Shown here: positions 6,103-14,777 of the stretch, in pieces | How positions within the stretch are numbered: position 1 is the first letter of the stretch | How the letters are laid out: each line of letters begins with the position of its first letter | Source: CAZPBO01 sp964584815 | Lineage (GTDB): Bacteria; Planctomycetota; SKW154 | Direction of reading: 5' to 3' | Length of the DNA stretch: 41,343 bases | NCBI GenBank assembly: GCA_964584815.1 | Contig: CAZPBO010000011.1 | Span: 1 to 41,343, forward strand | Program-made: the position numbers and the translations under genes | Notes under the pieces: generated by a model | Databases searched by the model: none | What the model was told of the DNA's origin: nothing | What the model saw: only the letters and a program-made list of their open reading frames with translations

Positions 6103-9100
6103 GGCTTGCGTTTCTTGTTGCGGGAATCGGTATATCGGCGCTGCTTGCGGGCGAGGGTCTGCAACTCGGCAAAAAGGAGGAGAAAGCGCTGTTGGAGGAG
6201 GCGGCGGGGCGCTACGGCAAAGCGTGGCGCCTTTATCTTGAGGCGTTCAAAGACAGTCTGGGAAAGGCGGACAAACGCGCATTAGCGGAGGCGGAAGTCT
6301 ATCTGCACAGGGCAAAATCGCTTTTTGAGCAGCAGCCAAGATGCGATTTTGCGGTCCTCGCAAAGGAGTTGGACGCGCTCAAAGGGCAGGTGAAGGAGCC
6401 GCTTCTTGCGGCGTTTTTGCGCTTATATCTGGCGGAAGCGCTGCTTAAATGCGGCAGACCCCAAGACGCCCAAAGTGCTCTGGCAGGACTGGGCTTTGTG
6501 CGACACTGGTTCGTGATAGGACCGTTTGACAACGAGCGTGGCAGCGGCTTTGGTGAGAAGTTCGGTCCGGAGAAGGGGTTGGAGTTCAACGCGGAATATC
6601 AGGGGAAAAGGCGTTCCGTCCGCTGGCGCAATATCGCTCTCACATCCCCTTTGCCGATTCTTGACTTTGACGCCATAATGCGACCCAACGACCAGGTTCT
6701 TGCTTATGCCCTCTGCATCATCCATTCAGAGAAAGAGCAGCCTGCAGCACTCCGTTTCGGCTCTGATGAGGGCTTCAAACTCTTCGTCAACGCAAAAGAG
6801 GTGCTCTCCCGTGACTGCCATCGCGACTTTTTCTGGGACCAAGAGGCGGTTGCTGTTCTTCTGCGCAAAGGCTACAATGCGATTCTCCTTAAGGTGGCGG
6901 AGGACAAAGGTGATTGGTGCCTTGCATTGCGTATAACAGCGCCTGACGGCTCCCCACTTAAGGGCATAAAGTTTGTGACAAGCCTTTCTGACGCGGCGAA
7001 GGTGAAAATAGAGCCGTTTAAGGAAGCGAAGTTTGATGTGGCGGTGGGGGCAAAGAAGGTGCTTGAGGAGGCGGCAAAGAAGAACGACCTCCGCGCTAAC
7101 TTCCATCTCGGATACCTCCACATCGCCTACCACTGGCAGGACGCGTCTCTCCATCTTGACAGAAGATATCTGATGAATGTCCATAAGGCGGTGCCGAAAA
7201 ATCCGATTGTGGCTTACTGGGTTTCGGAGACCTATCTGCCGAGAGCCGCGGAGATGGAGACCGAGAAGATGGAGAATCAGCGCAAGGAGTTCCTCCTGAA
7301 AGCGTTGAAGAACAAGCCCGATTATGTGGAGGTTCTGTGCGAACTGGGGCGGTATTATCTTGAGAGGCTGCGGATGTGGCGTCGCGCTCAGGAATATGTG
7401 GAGCGTGCGCTGGCGGTCAATCCCCGATATGCGCCTGCACTGAAGTTGCAGATGGACATATACGAGGCGCGCAACTTCAGAGCAGAAAAGGAAGCCGCCC
7501 TTATCAAAGTCGCAGAAGGCAAGGTCGCAGATGCCCTACTGGATGATGTCCTGATGCTGCTGGATGAGCGCGGTAGGGTGAAGCGCGAGGAGGAGTTGCT
7601 CAAAGATATCTGGCAACGCAACACAGAATATCCAGGACTCCTTGACCGCTATGTCACATTCTTGCGAGAGCAGGGCAGGGACGAGGAGGCGTTGAAGTTG
7701 TTGGACGCCGCCATCGCGGCAAAACCTTTCAACATCACCCCCCGCACAAGGAAAGCAGAGATTCTCTACTCAGATGACCGCTTTGAGGCGGCGGCAAAGG
7801 CGTATGAAGCCATCCTTGACTTCTGCCCAGAAGACCGCGACACCCTCCTTGCCTACGCCAAAACACTTCTGCGTCTAAGCCTTGAGCGTGGCGAGAAGAA
7901 GGACGGTCCCACCTACCAAAAGGCGCTGGATGTGCTGCGCCGATTGCTGCGCGTTGACCCCACCAATGCCTGGGTGAAGCGTTATCTGGAGTTTGTCGGC
8001 AAAAAGAGGCGTCTGCTTGAAGAGATGGAGCGCTTTGCCGACACGGTGCGCCTTGAAAATGGCGTCTACATCATCAATGACCACTACTTCAAGGACGGCA
8101 AGGTTGGCGAGAAGAAATTGGAAGTGGCGGTCAAAGACCTTGAAGCGGCAGCGAAAAAGGAGAATGTCCCATTTGTCTGTGTCTTCTACCGTCTACTGCT
8201 TGAGATAACGCCGCGGGCGACATCCAGCGAACACCACTATATCGTTCTGCGGGTGATGAACGAGCGTGGCGCGGAGATGCTGGCGTCCCTTTATTGCGGG
8301 GCAATGGCAGTGGGTTGGGGGATGGATGTTAAGGTGAAGCAGGCGAAGGTGATAAGGCGGGATGGGACGGTGGAGGAGGGCAAAGTCTCCTACGGCAGCG
8401 TCTCCTTCTCCAATCTCCGCCCAGGCGATACATTGGTCGTCTCATTCCGTGCTGATGAGCGCGCAACGGAACAATCCAAATTCTTCGGCGACTATTACGG
8501 TCAGATAATTTCCCTCAACCCCACAGGGCGTCTGCGCAGGTTCTTCTTCTCCGTCGCCTCCGACCTGATGCCCGTCAAGTTCTCCAAACTGGTGTTGGTT
8601 CTGCCAAAAGAGAATGTGCGCAAAATCCATATATACGCCAAGGGAGTCAAGGAGAAGGCGACAGAGGAGACGGGAGTTGATGAGAAGACGCGCGTTCTTG
8701 TCTGGCGCCTCAAAGATTTGCCGCTTATGACCAGCGAAGCATACATGCCTCCGATGGAGCAGGTGACCCCCAACATACAGGTCTCCACATTCTACGACTG
8801 GAAGAAGTTCGGTAAATGGTTCTGGGGTCTGATAAGGAAGCAGTTTGAAGGTTCAGAAAAACTGAAAGCGAAGGTGGCGGAGTTGATAAAGGGCAAGAAG
8901 AGCGAGTTGGAGAAGATATGGGCGATAGCGCGCTTTGTGACGGAGAAGATACGGTATGAGGAGGCGGCGTCGTTTGACATCCACGGCTGGAAGCCGTATA
9001 AGGCGGCGCAGATATTTGAACGCGGCAACGGTGACTGCAAGGACAAAGCGATACTGTTCTGCACGATGATGCGCGAGGCGCAACTGAAAGCCTACATGGT

Positions 9101-10034
9101 TTTGGTGAAAAGCCAAGTTGAAGGGCGCGGCAAACCCGACCTCACCCTCCCCCTCATCCGCCACTTCAACCACGCCATCGCCTATGTGCCTGCAACCAAA
9201 GAACACCCTGAATTGTGGTTGGATTTGACCGCCAACCGATACACCCTGACCGAGATGCCGCCAGAGTGGGACCGCGGTGCAACCGTCTTCGTCGTCGGTG
9301 ATGACATCGCGCAGTTGAAAACCATCCCGACTACATCCCCCAACACCACACAACGCCTTGAAGCGACCGTCCTTGTCGCACAAGACGGCAAAGCAACCCT
9401 CCACTTCAAAGCCACCCTTCACGGCATATCATCGTGGCTGCTGCGACGGATGATGGAAGAGAAAGGACGCCGTAAAGAGCGCATTGAGAACTCCCTCAAC
9501 GAGAAGATTGCCAACTTCCACTTAAAAGACCTGAAACTGCCCAACCTCAAAGATGTCTTAAGCACCCCGTTTGTGTGGGAGATAAAGGGTGAGGCGACCG
9601 ATTTTGTCGCCAAGACCGCGGAAGGTTATGGGATAAAACCGCTGCCGCTTTCCCGCAAATGGAGCGACGAGTTGACAGGACTGCAAACACGCAAACTTCC
9701 GCTTGCCCTTCCTGCCGCAATCGCACGCGCCGAGAACTCGCAACTCCAGCCTATTCCGTATCTGTGTGTCCCCGGAACCTGCGCCGAACGATGGCTCTAC
9801 CGCTTCAAAGGGTTTAAGATAAAATCGCTCCCAGAAAACCTCTCTGTTGAGACACCCTTTGTCAGCGCATCCATAAAGTTCAACAAGAAGTCGGAAGCGG
9901 AGGTGGAGGTGACGCGCAAAGTTACCTTCAAAACAAACTGGGTGCCGCTTGAAGGTTATGCCCAACTGCGGCAGGCACTGGCCAAACTTGACCGTCATCT
10001 GCGCTACTTCATCATCCTCAAAAAGGCAAAATAA
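6099..10034 (+). CDS. Giant exported TPR / DUF3857 / transglutaminase protein
   Basis: 1311 residues with a short signal peptide (MRLAFLVAGIGISALLAG). Around 135-290 lies a beta domain beginning HWFVIGPFDNERGSGF and containing ALRFGSDEGFKLFVN, a PA14-like/planctomycete module. Residues ~330-650 are TPR-like helical repeats. Around 700-870 is a DUF3857-type domain (HHYIVLRVMNERGAEM), and ~920-1070 is a transglutaminase-like domain. Its catalytic triad is visible: Cys980 in GNGDCKDKA, His1025 in RHFNHAIAY and Asp1042 in LWLDLTA. It may act as a periplasmic peptidase or cross-linking enzyme; the substrate is unknown. It begins inside the previous stop and is followed after 11 bp by a paralogue that lost the active-site Cys. 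Confidence 0.88.
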   Translation: MRLAFLVAGIGISALLAGEGLQLGKKEEKALLEEAAGRYGKAWRLYLEAFKDSLGKADKRALAEAEVYLHRAKSLFEQQPRCDFAVLAKELDALKGQVKEPLLAAFLRLYLAEALLKCGRPQDAQSALAGLGFVRHWFVIGPFDNERGSGFGEKFGPEKGLEFNAEYQGKRRSVRWRNIALTSPLPILDFDAIMRPNDQVLAYALCIIHSEKEQPAALRFGSDEGFKLFVNAKEVLSRDCHRDFFWDQEAVAVLLRKGYNAILLKVAEDKGDWCLALRITAPDGSPLKGIKFVTSLSDAAKVKIEPFKEAKFDVAVGAKKVLEEAAKKNDLRANFHLGYLHIAYHWQDASLHLDRRYLMNVHKAVPKNPIVAYWVSETYLPRAAEMETEKMENQRKEFLLKALKNKPDYVEVLCELGRYYLERLRMWRRAQEYVERALAVNPRYAPALKLQMDIYEARNFRAEKEAALIKVAEGKVADALLDDVLMLLDERGRVKREEELLKDIWQRNTEYPGLLDRYVTFLREQGRDEEALKLLDAAIAAKPFNITPRTRKAEILYSDDRFEAAAKAYEAILDFCPEDRDTLLAYAKTLLRLSLERGEKKDGPTYQKALDVLRRLLRVDPTNAWVKRYLEFVGKKRRLLEEMERFADTVRLENGVYIINDHYFKDGKVGEKKLEVAVKDLEAAAKKENVPFVCVFYRLLLEITPRATSSEHHYIVLRVMNERGAEMLASLYCGAMAVGWGMDVKVKQAKVIRRDGTVEEGKVSYGSVSFSNLRPGDTLVVSFRADERATEQSKFFGDYYGQIISLNPTGRLRRFFFSVASDLMPVKFSKLVLVLPKENVRKIHIYAKGVKEKATEETGVDEKTRVLVWRLKDLPLMTSEAYMPPMEQVTPNIQVSTFYDWKKFGKWFWGLIRKQFEGSEKLKAKVAELIKGKKSELEKIWAIARFVTEKIRYEEAASFDIHGWKPYKAAQIFERGNGDCKDKAILFCTMMREAQLKAYMVLVKSQVEGRGKPDLTLPLIRHFNHAIAYVPATKEHPELWLDLTANRYTLTEMPPEWDRGATVFVVGDDIAQLKTIPTTSPNTTQRLEATVLVAQDGKATLHFKATLHGISSWLLRRMMEEKGRRKERIENSLNEKIANFHLKDLKLPNLKDVLSTPFVWEIKGEATDFVAKTAEGYGIKPLPLSRKWSDELTGLQTRKLPLALPAAIARAENSQLQPIPYLCVPGTCAERWLYRFKGFKIKSLPENLSVETPFVSASIKFNKKSEAEVEVTRKVTFKTNWVPLEGYAQLRQALAKLDRHLRYFIILKKAK

Positions 10035-10045
10035 GGAGATGAAAG

Positions 10046-13000
10046 ATGAGGCGCCTTTTGCTTGTCCTTTTGCTTTTGCCCGCCGTGACTTCTGCGGGGG
10101 AGTTCGGACTTGAAAGCGAGCATTTCAGGAAGGGCGATTTTGACGCGCTCTTTCAGCGCTGGTGCGGCATCATACAGAGAAAGCCCGACACATACGAGGC
10201 GCTGACCGCATTATGGCTCTGTCAGTATTTCAAAGAGCGAATAAACAACTACCGCCGCCTTGAAGGGGTGGTGGAAGCAGCCCTCAAAAAACCGCTCAAA
10301 AACGGCTACTGCATCAGCGCCTACAAAAGAGCGCTGCGACAGTTCTACCTCTCAAGAGGCTTTCGTAAAAAAGCCGACAAGTTGGGCGCCTATGATGGGC
10401 TTGTGACCGACTGGTGGTTTCTGGAGGGTTTTGGCGCCGATGACGGAAGCGGCGCGTTCTTCATCCCATACGAACCGCAAAACCAATACCTGTCAGGCGA
10501 TAAAAACATCCTCAAAACCACATATCGCATCAGAACACAGAGCGGCTTAACCCGCATCTACCGCTGGAGAAGACCCCTTTTCCACATCCCTCCATTAAAC
10601 GAGAATGTCCCCATAAGCACAGAAGGTGTGGCGGGATATGCTTTCCCGCCCATCCCCTCTCAATCGGCGGACGCGTATGGGGTGGTTGGAGGCGGTGGCA
10701 TAAGATACGCATTGGCGCAATTCCTGCTTGAGAAAGAGCAAACAGTGCTGGTGGAGGTGCGCAACTGGAGCAACTGGTTCCGCCTCTGGTTCAACGCAAA
10801 GGAGGTTTTAAGCGCCGACAAGGTGGTGCGGTTTGAGCCTGATGTGAAGTTTGTGGCGGTGAAGGCTCGTGCAGGCTGGAACACAATTCTGGTCAAAACA
10901 CCAGACGCATCGCTGACAGTTTATCTGCGCGACAGGCGCGGCAAACCATTAACGCCCCGCTTTGAAAAGGAAGCGCTCCTCCATCCAACTGTTGGCGGCG
11001 AGATATCAACGGAAGAAGTCTTCAAACCGCTTTCTGCGTGGCTTAGGGAGCAGGCGAAAAAGCATAACGCAGGCGAGGTGCGCTACGCCTTAGTGCTTTA
11101 TGCTGTGGAGAACCAACTTGCGAATGTGGCGGAGGAGTTGGCGCACGAGTTGGCGGAGGAGAAAAGCGCGTTTTCTCGTTATTTTGCGGCATTGGGATTT
11201 GAGGCGGCAAGCCACTGCCCCGATGCGTGGGCTGCCAGCCGAATGAAGAAGAATCTTGACGCGGCACTGAAGGCGGCGCCAGACTTCCTCCCCGCCGCCA
11301 CAAAACTCGCACACTTCCTCTCCGAAAACGACAAGCCCGAAAAAGCATACAAACTGCTCGCCAACTCCCTTAAAAAAGCGGGCAAAAAGGTGTGGGCGCT
11401 TATGGAACTTGCACAAATCTGTGCCCAGCAGGGATGGCGGCGAGAGCAGATAGAAGCGGTCAAGGCGGCAGAGCCCCTAAACCCCAACAGCCCCCAAATC
11501 CTTTCCTTCTGGGCTAACTACTACGCCACTTATGGAAACCGCAGAAAGTTTTTCCAATATCAACGCCGCTATTTGGAACTCTACCAGCGCGATGGTCTGG
11601 AGGGGTTCTTGGCACAACAGGAGGCGCGTAAGGGCAACTTAAAACCCCTCCTTGACTACTATCTGAAGATGTGGCGGGCTTATCCGGAGGAGTTGGGGTA
11701 TCTTCGCTCCATTGTGGAGATATACATCCACGAAGGCGCGTATAAGGAGGCGTTGCGCCTGCTGAGACACGCCTGGGACGAGTTCGGGGACTGGGTCAGT
11801 GTGGACTACATTTTCGGCACCATTATGCGTGTGAAGCGCTTAATGGGCGATAAGGCAGGCGCAGCCGAAACAGCCGATATTCTCTTCCTCGTCGGCTTTG
11901 ATGGACACGACTTCTCCACACGGCGTTATGCTGCTTTCCTTCGCAATCGGGACGACGATTTCTGGAAGCCTTACAGACTGCCCGAGAAGCAGGTGGAGAC
12001 ACTTATGCGGCAGAAGATAACCTCAAAGGACTACCCGCGTTCGCCTGTCCTTATTCTTCTGCACGATGCGGTGGTGGAGGTGTTGCCTGATGGAGCCGCA
12101 AGCGAATACCACGACTTCATTGTGAAGGTTCTGACTGAAGAAGGTAGGATGTTCGCTTCGCGGATGGGAGCGCCGCTACCCGATACAATCCGCATTGAGT
12201 CTGTCACTCCAGATGGCAAAAGATACGACCCGACTCCCACTCAATATGGTCTGGTGATGGAGAAGGTTGATGTGGGGGGCTTTGTGCGGCTTGAGGGGCG
12301 CATTGATGGTGCCAACTGGTCGGTTAGGAGCCTCCAACTGCGTGGTAGAGGCGCCTGTGCCCATAAACGGCGCGTTACTTTCATCTTCCGAGCCCCAAAA
12401 CTCACACAAAAGGCAAAGCAAATCCTTGCCAAAAAAGGCATCGTGCTGCCCAAGCCTTTTGAGCACTTTAAGATGTTGATGCACAACATAATGAAGGAGA
12501 GAGGGATTTCGGTCCGCGTAAGCAGAGAGGGTGGCGACCTTATTGTGGTGGTGGAAGCCAATAAGATGGAGGCGGCGGAGCGCGACTACTTTCTGCCTGA
12601 CGACGAGGAGATTTTCCCTCTGGTTGAGACATTCGTGGAGGAGAGGGATTGGCGCAGGGGTTATGGAAGTCTGTTTGAAGGGTTGCGCAGGGGTGGTCGG
12701 CGTGTGACCTGGCTTGTGGAGCAGACCGCGAGGACGGTGGTGGGCGACGCAAAAAGCACATATGAGAAGGTGAGGCGTCTTTATGACTACTGCCAGAGCC
12801 AGATACGGGATGGGGACAACACAGGTGCGCACGCGACACTCCTTGAGATGGCGGGCGACAGACAAGCCGTCTTTGAGGCATGTCTTAAAGCGCTGGGGAT
12901 AAAGACTGCGGTGGCAGATGTGTTCCGCGTTGGGCTCTCTGCACCACCGAAATGGGAACGCGCAACCCTTCCGTTTCTTGTCTCAAATTCCTATCTTGTT

Positions 13001-13795
13001 GTGGAGACCGAAAAGGGGCGTCTTTTTGTGGACGCCTCAACACGATACTGCCCCTTAGGACGGATTGCCCCCGACGACCAGGGGATGCCGGCACTCATCG
13101 CCTTTCCCAACGGCGAAACGGTCTTTATAAAGATGCCTTCTGACCCGCTGCCACACCGTCAAAGGGTAACTCTGCGCATAACAGCCGACCTCTCAACCAA
13201 ACGGGTTTTATGCGACTTCCTGCTGCGCGTCTTTCCTGAAGGCGCCTCGCTTAAGGACATCCTCGCCAAGATGCCGAAGGTGCGCAGACGCCAAATCTTT
13301 GAGCAGCCGCTCTCCCAGATTCTGCGCGGCATAAAGATTGACCCCGCCAAATTCCGTTTTGAAAACCTTAAAGACACCCAAAAACCGGCACTCGTGCATA
13401 TGGAGGGAACATATGAAGGACTGATGACCAAACGGAAGGACGGCAGTTACGAGGTGCGTTTGTGCGTGCCTTCGGTGCAGATAGGATATCGTCTCGGCGG
13501 CAAGCCCGAACGCAAGTTCTGCGCCTACCGCCCGACCCTTGATTACGACTATCAAGAGGTGACGCTGCTTCTGGGCAAGTATAAACCTGTTGGGAAGTTG
13601 CCCGATGTCAGGGTTGTGACCGATTTCGGCGCCTTCGTCTTAAGGTGCGTCTACGACAAAGAAAAGAACCGCATAAAGGTGATGCGCTATTTCGCGGTTC
13701 TGCCGTTCCGTCTTGAGGCGGACCGATTCAGGGAGGTTTTGGACTTCTGCCGGATGGTGACGGAGGCGGAGGGGCTTTATCTACTTGTCAAGTGA
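10046..13795 (+). CDS. Exported TPR / DUF3857 protein with degenerate transglutaminase domain
   Basis: 1249 residues, signal peptide MRRLLLVLLLLPAVTSAG, AAGGAG ribosome site. It has the same order as the upstream protein: a beta module starting VTDWWFLEGFGADDGSGAFF, TPR-like repeats at ~330-620, a DUF3857-like part (SEYHDFIVKVLTEEGRMF) and a transglutaminase-like fold at ~900-1010. In the last, the GNGDCKDKA motif of the partner is replaced by MAGDRQAVFEACLKALG, so Arg939 stands where Cys is expected and two residues are missing; the His position reads SNSYLVVE; only the Asp (Asp996, FVDAST) remains. It is therefore probably a non-catalytic binding or regulatory partner of the active paralogue. 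Next gene follows after 12 bp. Confidence 0.87.
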   Translation: MRRLLLVLLLLPAVTSAGEFGLESEHFRKGDFDALFQRWCGIIQRKPDTYEALTALWLCQYFKERINNYRRLEGVVEAALKKPLKNGYCISAYKRALRQFYLSRGFRKKADKLGAYDGLVTDWWFLEGFGADDGSGAFFIPYEPQNQYLSGDKNILKTTYRIRTQSGLTRIYRWRRPLFHIPPLNENVPISTEGVAGYAFPPIPSQSADAYGVVGGGGIRYALAQFLLEKEQTVLVEVRNWSNWFRLWFNAKEVLSADKVVRFEPDVKFVAVKARAGWNTILVKTPDASLTVYLRDRRGKPLTPRFEKEALLHPTVGGEISTEEVFKPLSAWLREQAKKHNAGEVRYALVLYAVENQLANVAEELAHELAEEKSAFSRYFAALGFEAASHCPDAWAASRMKKNLDAALKAAPDFLPAATKLAHFLSENDKPEKAYKLLANSLKKAGKKVWALMELAQICAQQGWRREQIEAVKAAEPLNPNSPQILSFWANYYATYGNRRKFFQYQRRYLELYQRDGLEGFLAQQEARKGNLKPLLDYYLKMWRAYPEELGYLRSIVEIYIHEGAYKEALRLLRHAWDEFGDWVSVDYIFGTIMRVKRLMGDKAGAAETADILFLVGFDGHDFSTRRYAAFLRNRDDDFWKPYRLPEKQVETLMRQKITSKDYPRSPVLILLHDAVVEVLPDGAASEYHDFIVKVLTEEGRMFASRMGAPLPDTIRIESVTPDGKRYDPTPTQYGLVMEKVDVGGFVRLEGRIDGANWSVRSLQLRGRGACAHKRRVTFIFRAPKLTQKAKQILAKKGIVLPKPFEHFKMLMHNIMKERGISVRVSREGGDLIVVVEANKMEAAERDYFLPDDEEIFPLVETFVEERDWRRGYGSLFEGLRRGGRRVTWLVEQTARTVVGDAKSTYEKVRRLYDYCQSQIRDGDNTGAHATLLEMAGDRQAVFEACLKALGIKTAVADVFRVGLSAPPKWERATLPFLVSNSYLVVETEKGRLFVDASTRYCPLGRIAPDDQGMPALIAFPNGETVFIKMPSDPLPHRQRVTLRITADLSTKRVLCDFLLRVFPEGASLKDILAKMPKVRRRQIFEQPLSQILRGIKIDPAKFRFENLKDTQKPALVHMEGTYEGLMTKRKDGSYEVRLCVPSVQIGYRLGGKPERKFCAYRPTLDYDYQEVTLLLGKYKPVGKLPDVRVVTDFGAFVLRCVYDKEKNRIKVMRYFAVLPFRLEADRFREVLDFCRMVTEAEGLYLLVK

Positions 13796-13807
13796 GGCGT
13801 TTGTGGG

Positions 13808-14767
13808 ATGGCAAGGAAGGTGGTGCTGGCGGCGACGGTGGGCGACACAAACGGCGTGGGTCCTGAGGTTCTTGTTAAGGCTTTGAGCAACCTGATTCCG
13901 ACTCTCCACGATGTGAAGATTCTGGTGGTGGGCGACCCTGTGGAGTTTCGCAGGGTTCAAAAGAGACTGGGGTTGCGTCTGCACGAAAGACGGGTAAGGC
14001 TGCGCGACCTTCCCGGTGCGCTTTTCCGCTGGAAGACGCCTGTGTTTGTGCTGAGAGACGCTGTGGGGATTGACGCGTTCGGTGGTGTGCGGCTTGCCGC
14101 CGATATGGTGCGGCGGCGTCTGGCATCAGCGCTTATCACTATGCCAGCGCGAAAGAGGCTTGCCGCCAGCAAAGCCATCGGTCACACCGAACTGCTTGCG
14201 CAACTGACAGGGACGAAGCGCGTGGGAATGCTGCTTATGTGTGGCAAGTTGCGCATTATGCCGCTGACGCTTCATATCCCTTTAAGGGATGTTGCCGAAA
14301 GCATAACGGAGGAGAGGGTTGAGGCGGCAGCAAGATTGCTGAACGAGGAACTGCAGCGGCTTTTCGGGATAGGGTCACCCCGCATCGGGGTTGCGGCGCT
14401 CAATCCACACTGTGGCGAGGCGGGACTGACAGGATGGGAAGAGCGCGATATACTGGCTCCTGCCATAACGCGGTTGCAGAACGAGGGGCTGTGGGTCAGC
14501 GGTCCTGAAAGCGTATATGTTCTTGTTCAGCAGATGATGCGGGGTGAGTTGGACGCTGTTTTGGCGCTGTATCACGACCAGGCGCTGACGCCGCTCAAAC
14601 TGCTTTACGGCAACCGCGGTGTGAACATCACACTGGGGCTTCCGTTTCTGCGGACAAGTCCTCTGCACGGAACCGCAGATGCGATAGCAGGAAGAGGAGT
14701 TGCCGACGCTCGTGGCGCTATGGATGCGATAACAACGGCGCTTGCCCTTCTGCGCCGACATCAATAA
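13808..14767 (+). CDS. pdxA: PdxA-family 4-hydroxythreonine-4-phosphate dehydrogenase
   Basis: 319 residues. PdxA oxidises 4-phosphohydroxy-threonine in vitamin B6 synthesis; relatives act on other phosphorylated hydroxy acids. Visible motifs: VGDTNGVGPEVL (usual GDPAGIGPE), AIGHTELLAQLTG with a metal-binding His, HIPLRDV, NPHCGEAGLTGWEE with the second metal His, and LYHDQALTPLKLL with the third, then GVNITLGLPFLRTS. The three metal ligands and the Lys, Asn and Arg that bind the phosphate/substrate are present. The segment before GHTE is shorter than usual and its TxPxxK motif reads TMPARK, where E. coli has GPVHK, so the substrate could differ. It is the fourth gene of the operon, and the next start is 10 bp downstream. 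Confidence 0.88.
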   Translation: MARKVVLAATVGDTNGVGPEVLVKALSNLIPTLHDVKILVVGDPVEFRRVQKRLGLRLHERRVRLRDLPGALFRWKTPVFVLRDAVGIDAFGGVRLAADMVRRRLASALITMPARKRLAASKAIGHTELLAQLTGTKRVGMLLMCGKLRIMPLTLHIPLRDVAESITEERVEAAARLLNEELQRLFGIGSPRIGVAALNPHCGEAGLTGWEERDILAPAITRLQNEGLWVSGPESVYVLVQQMMRGELDAVLALYHDQALTPLKLLYGNRGVNITLGLPFLRTSPLHGTADAIAGRGVADARGAMDAITTALALLRRHQ

Positions 14768-14777
14768 GGAGAACGCT

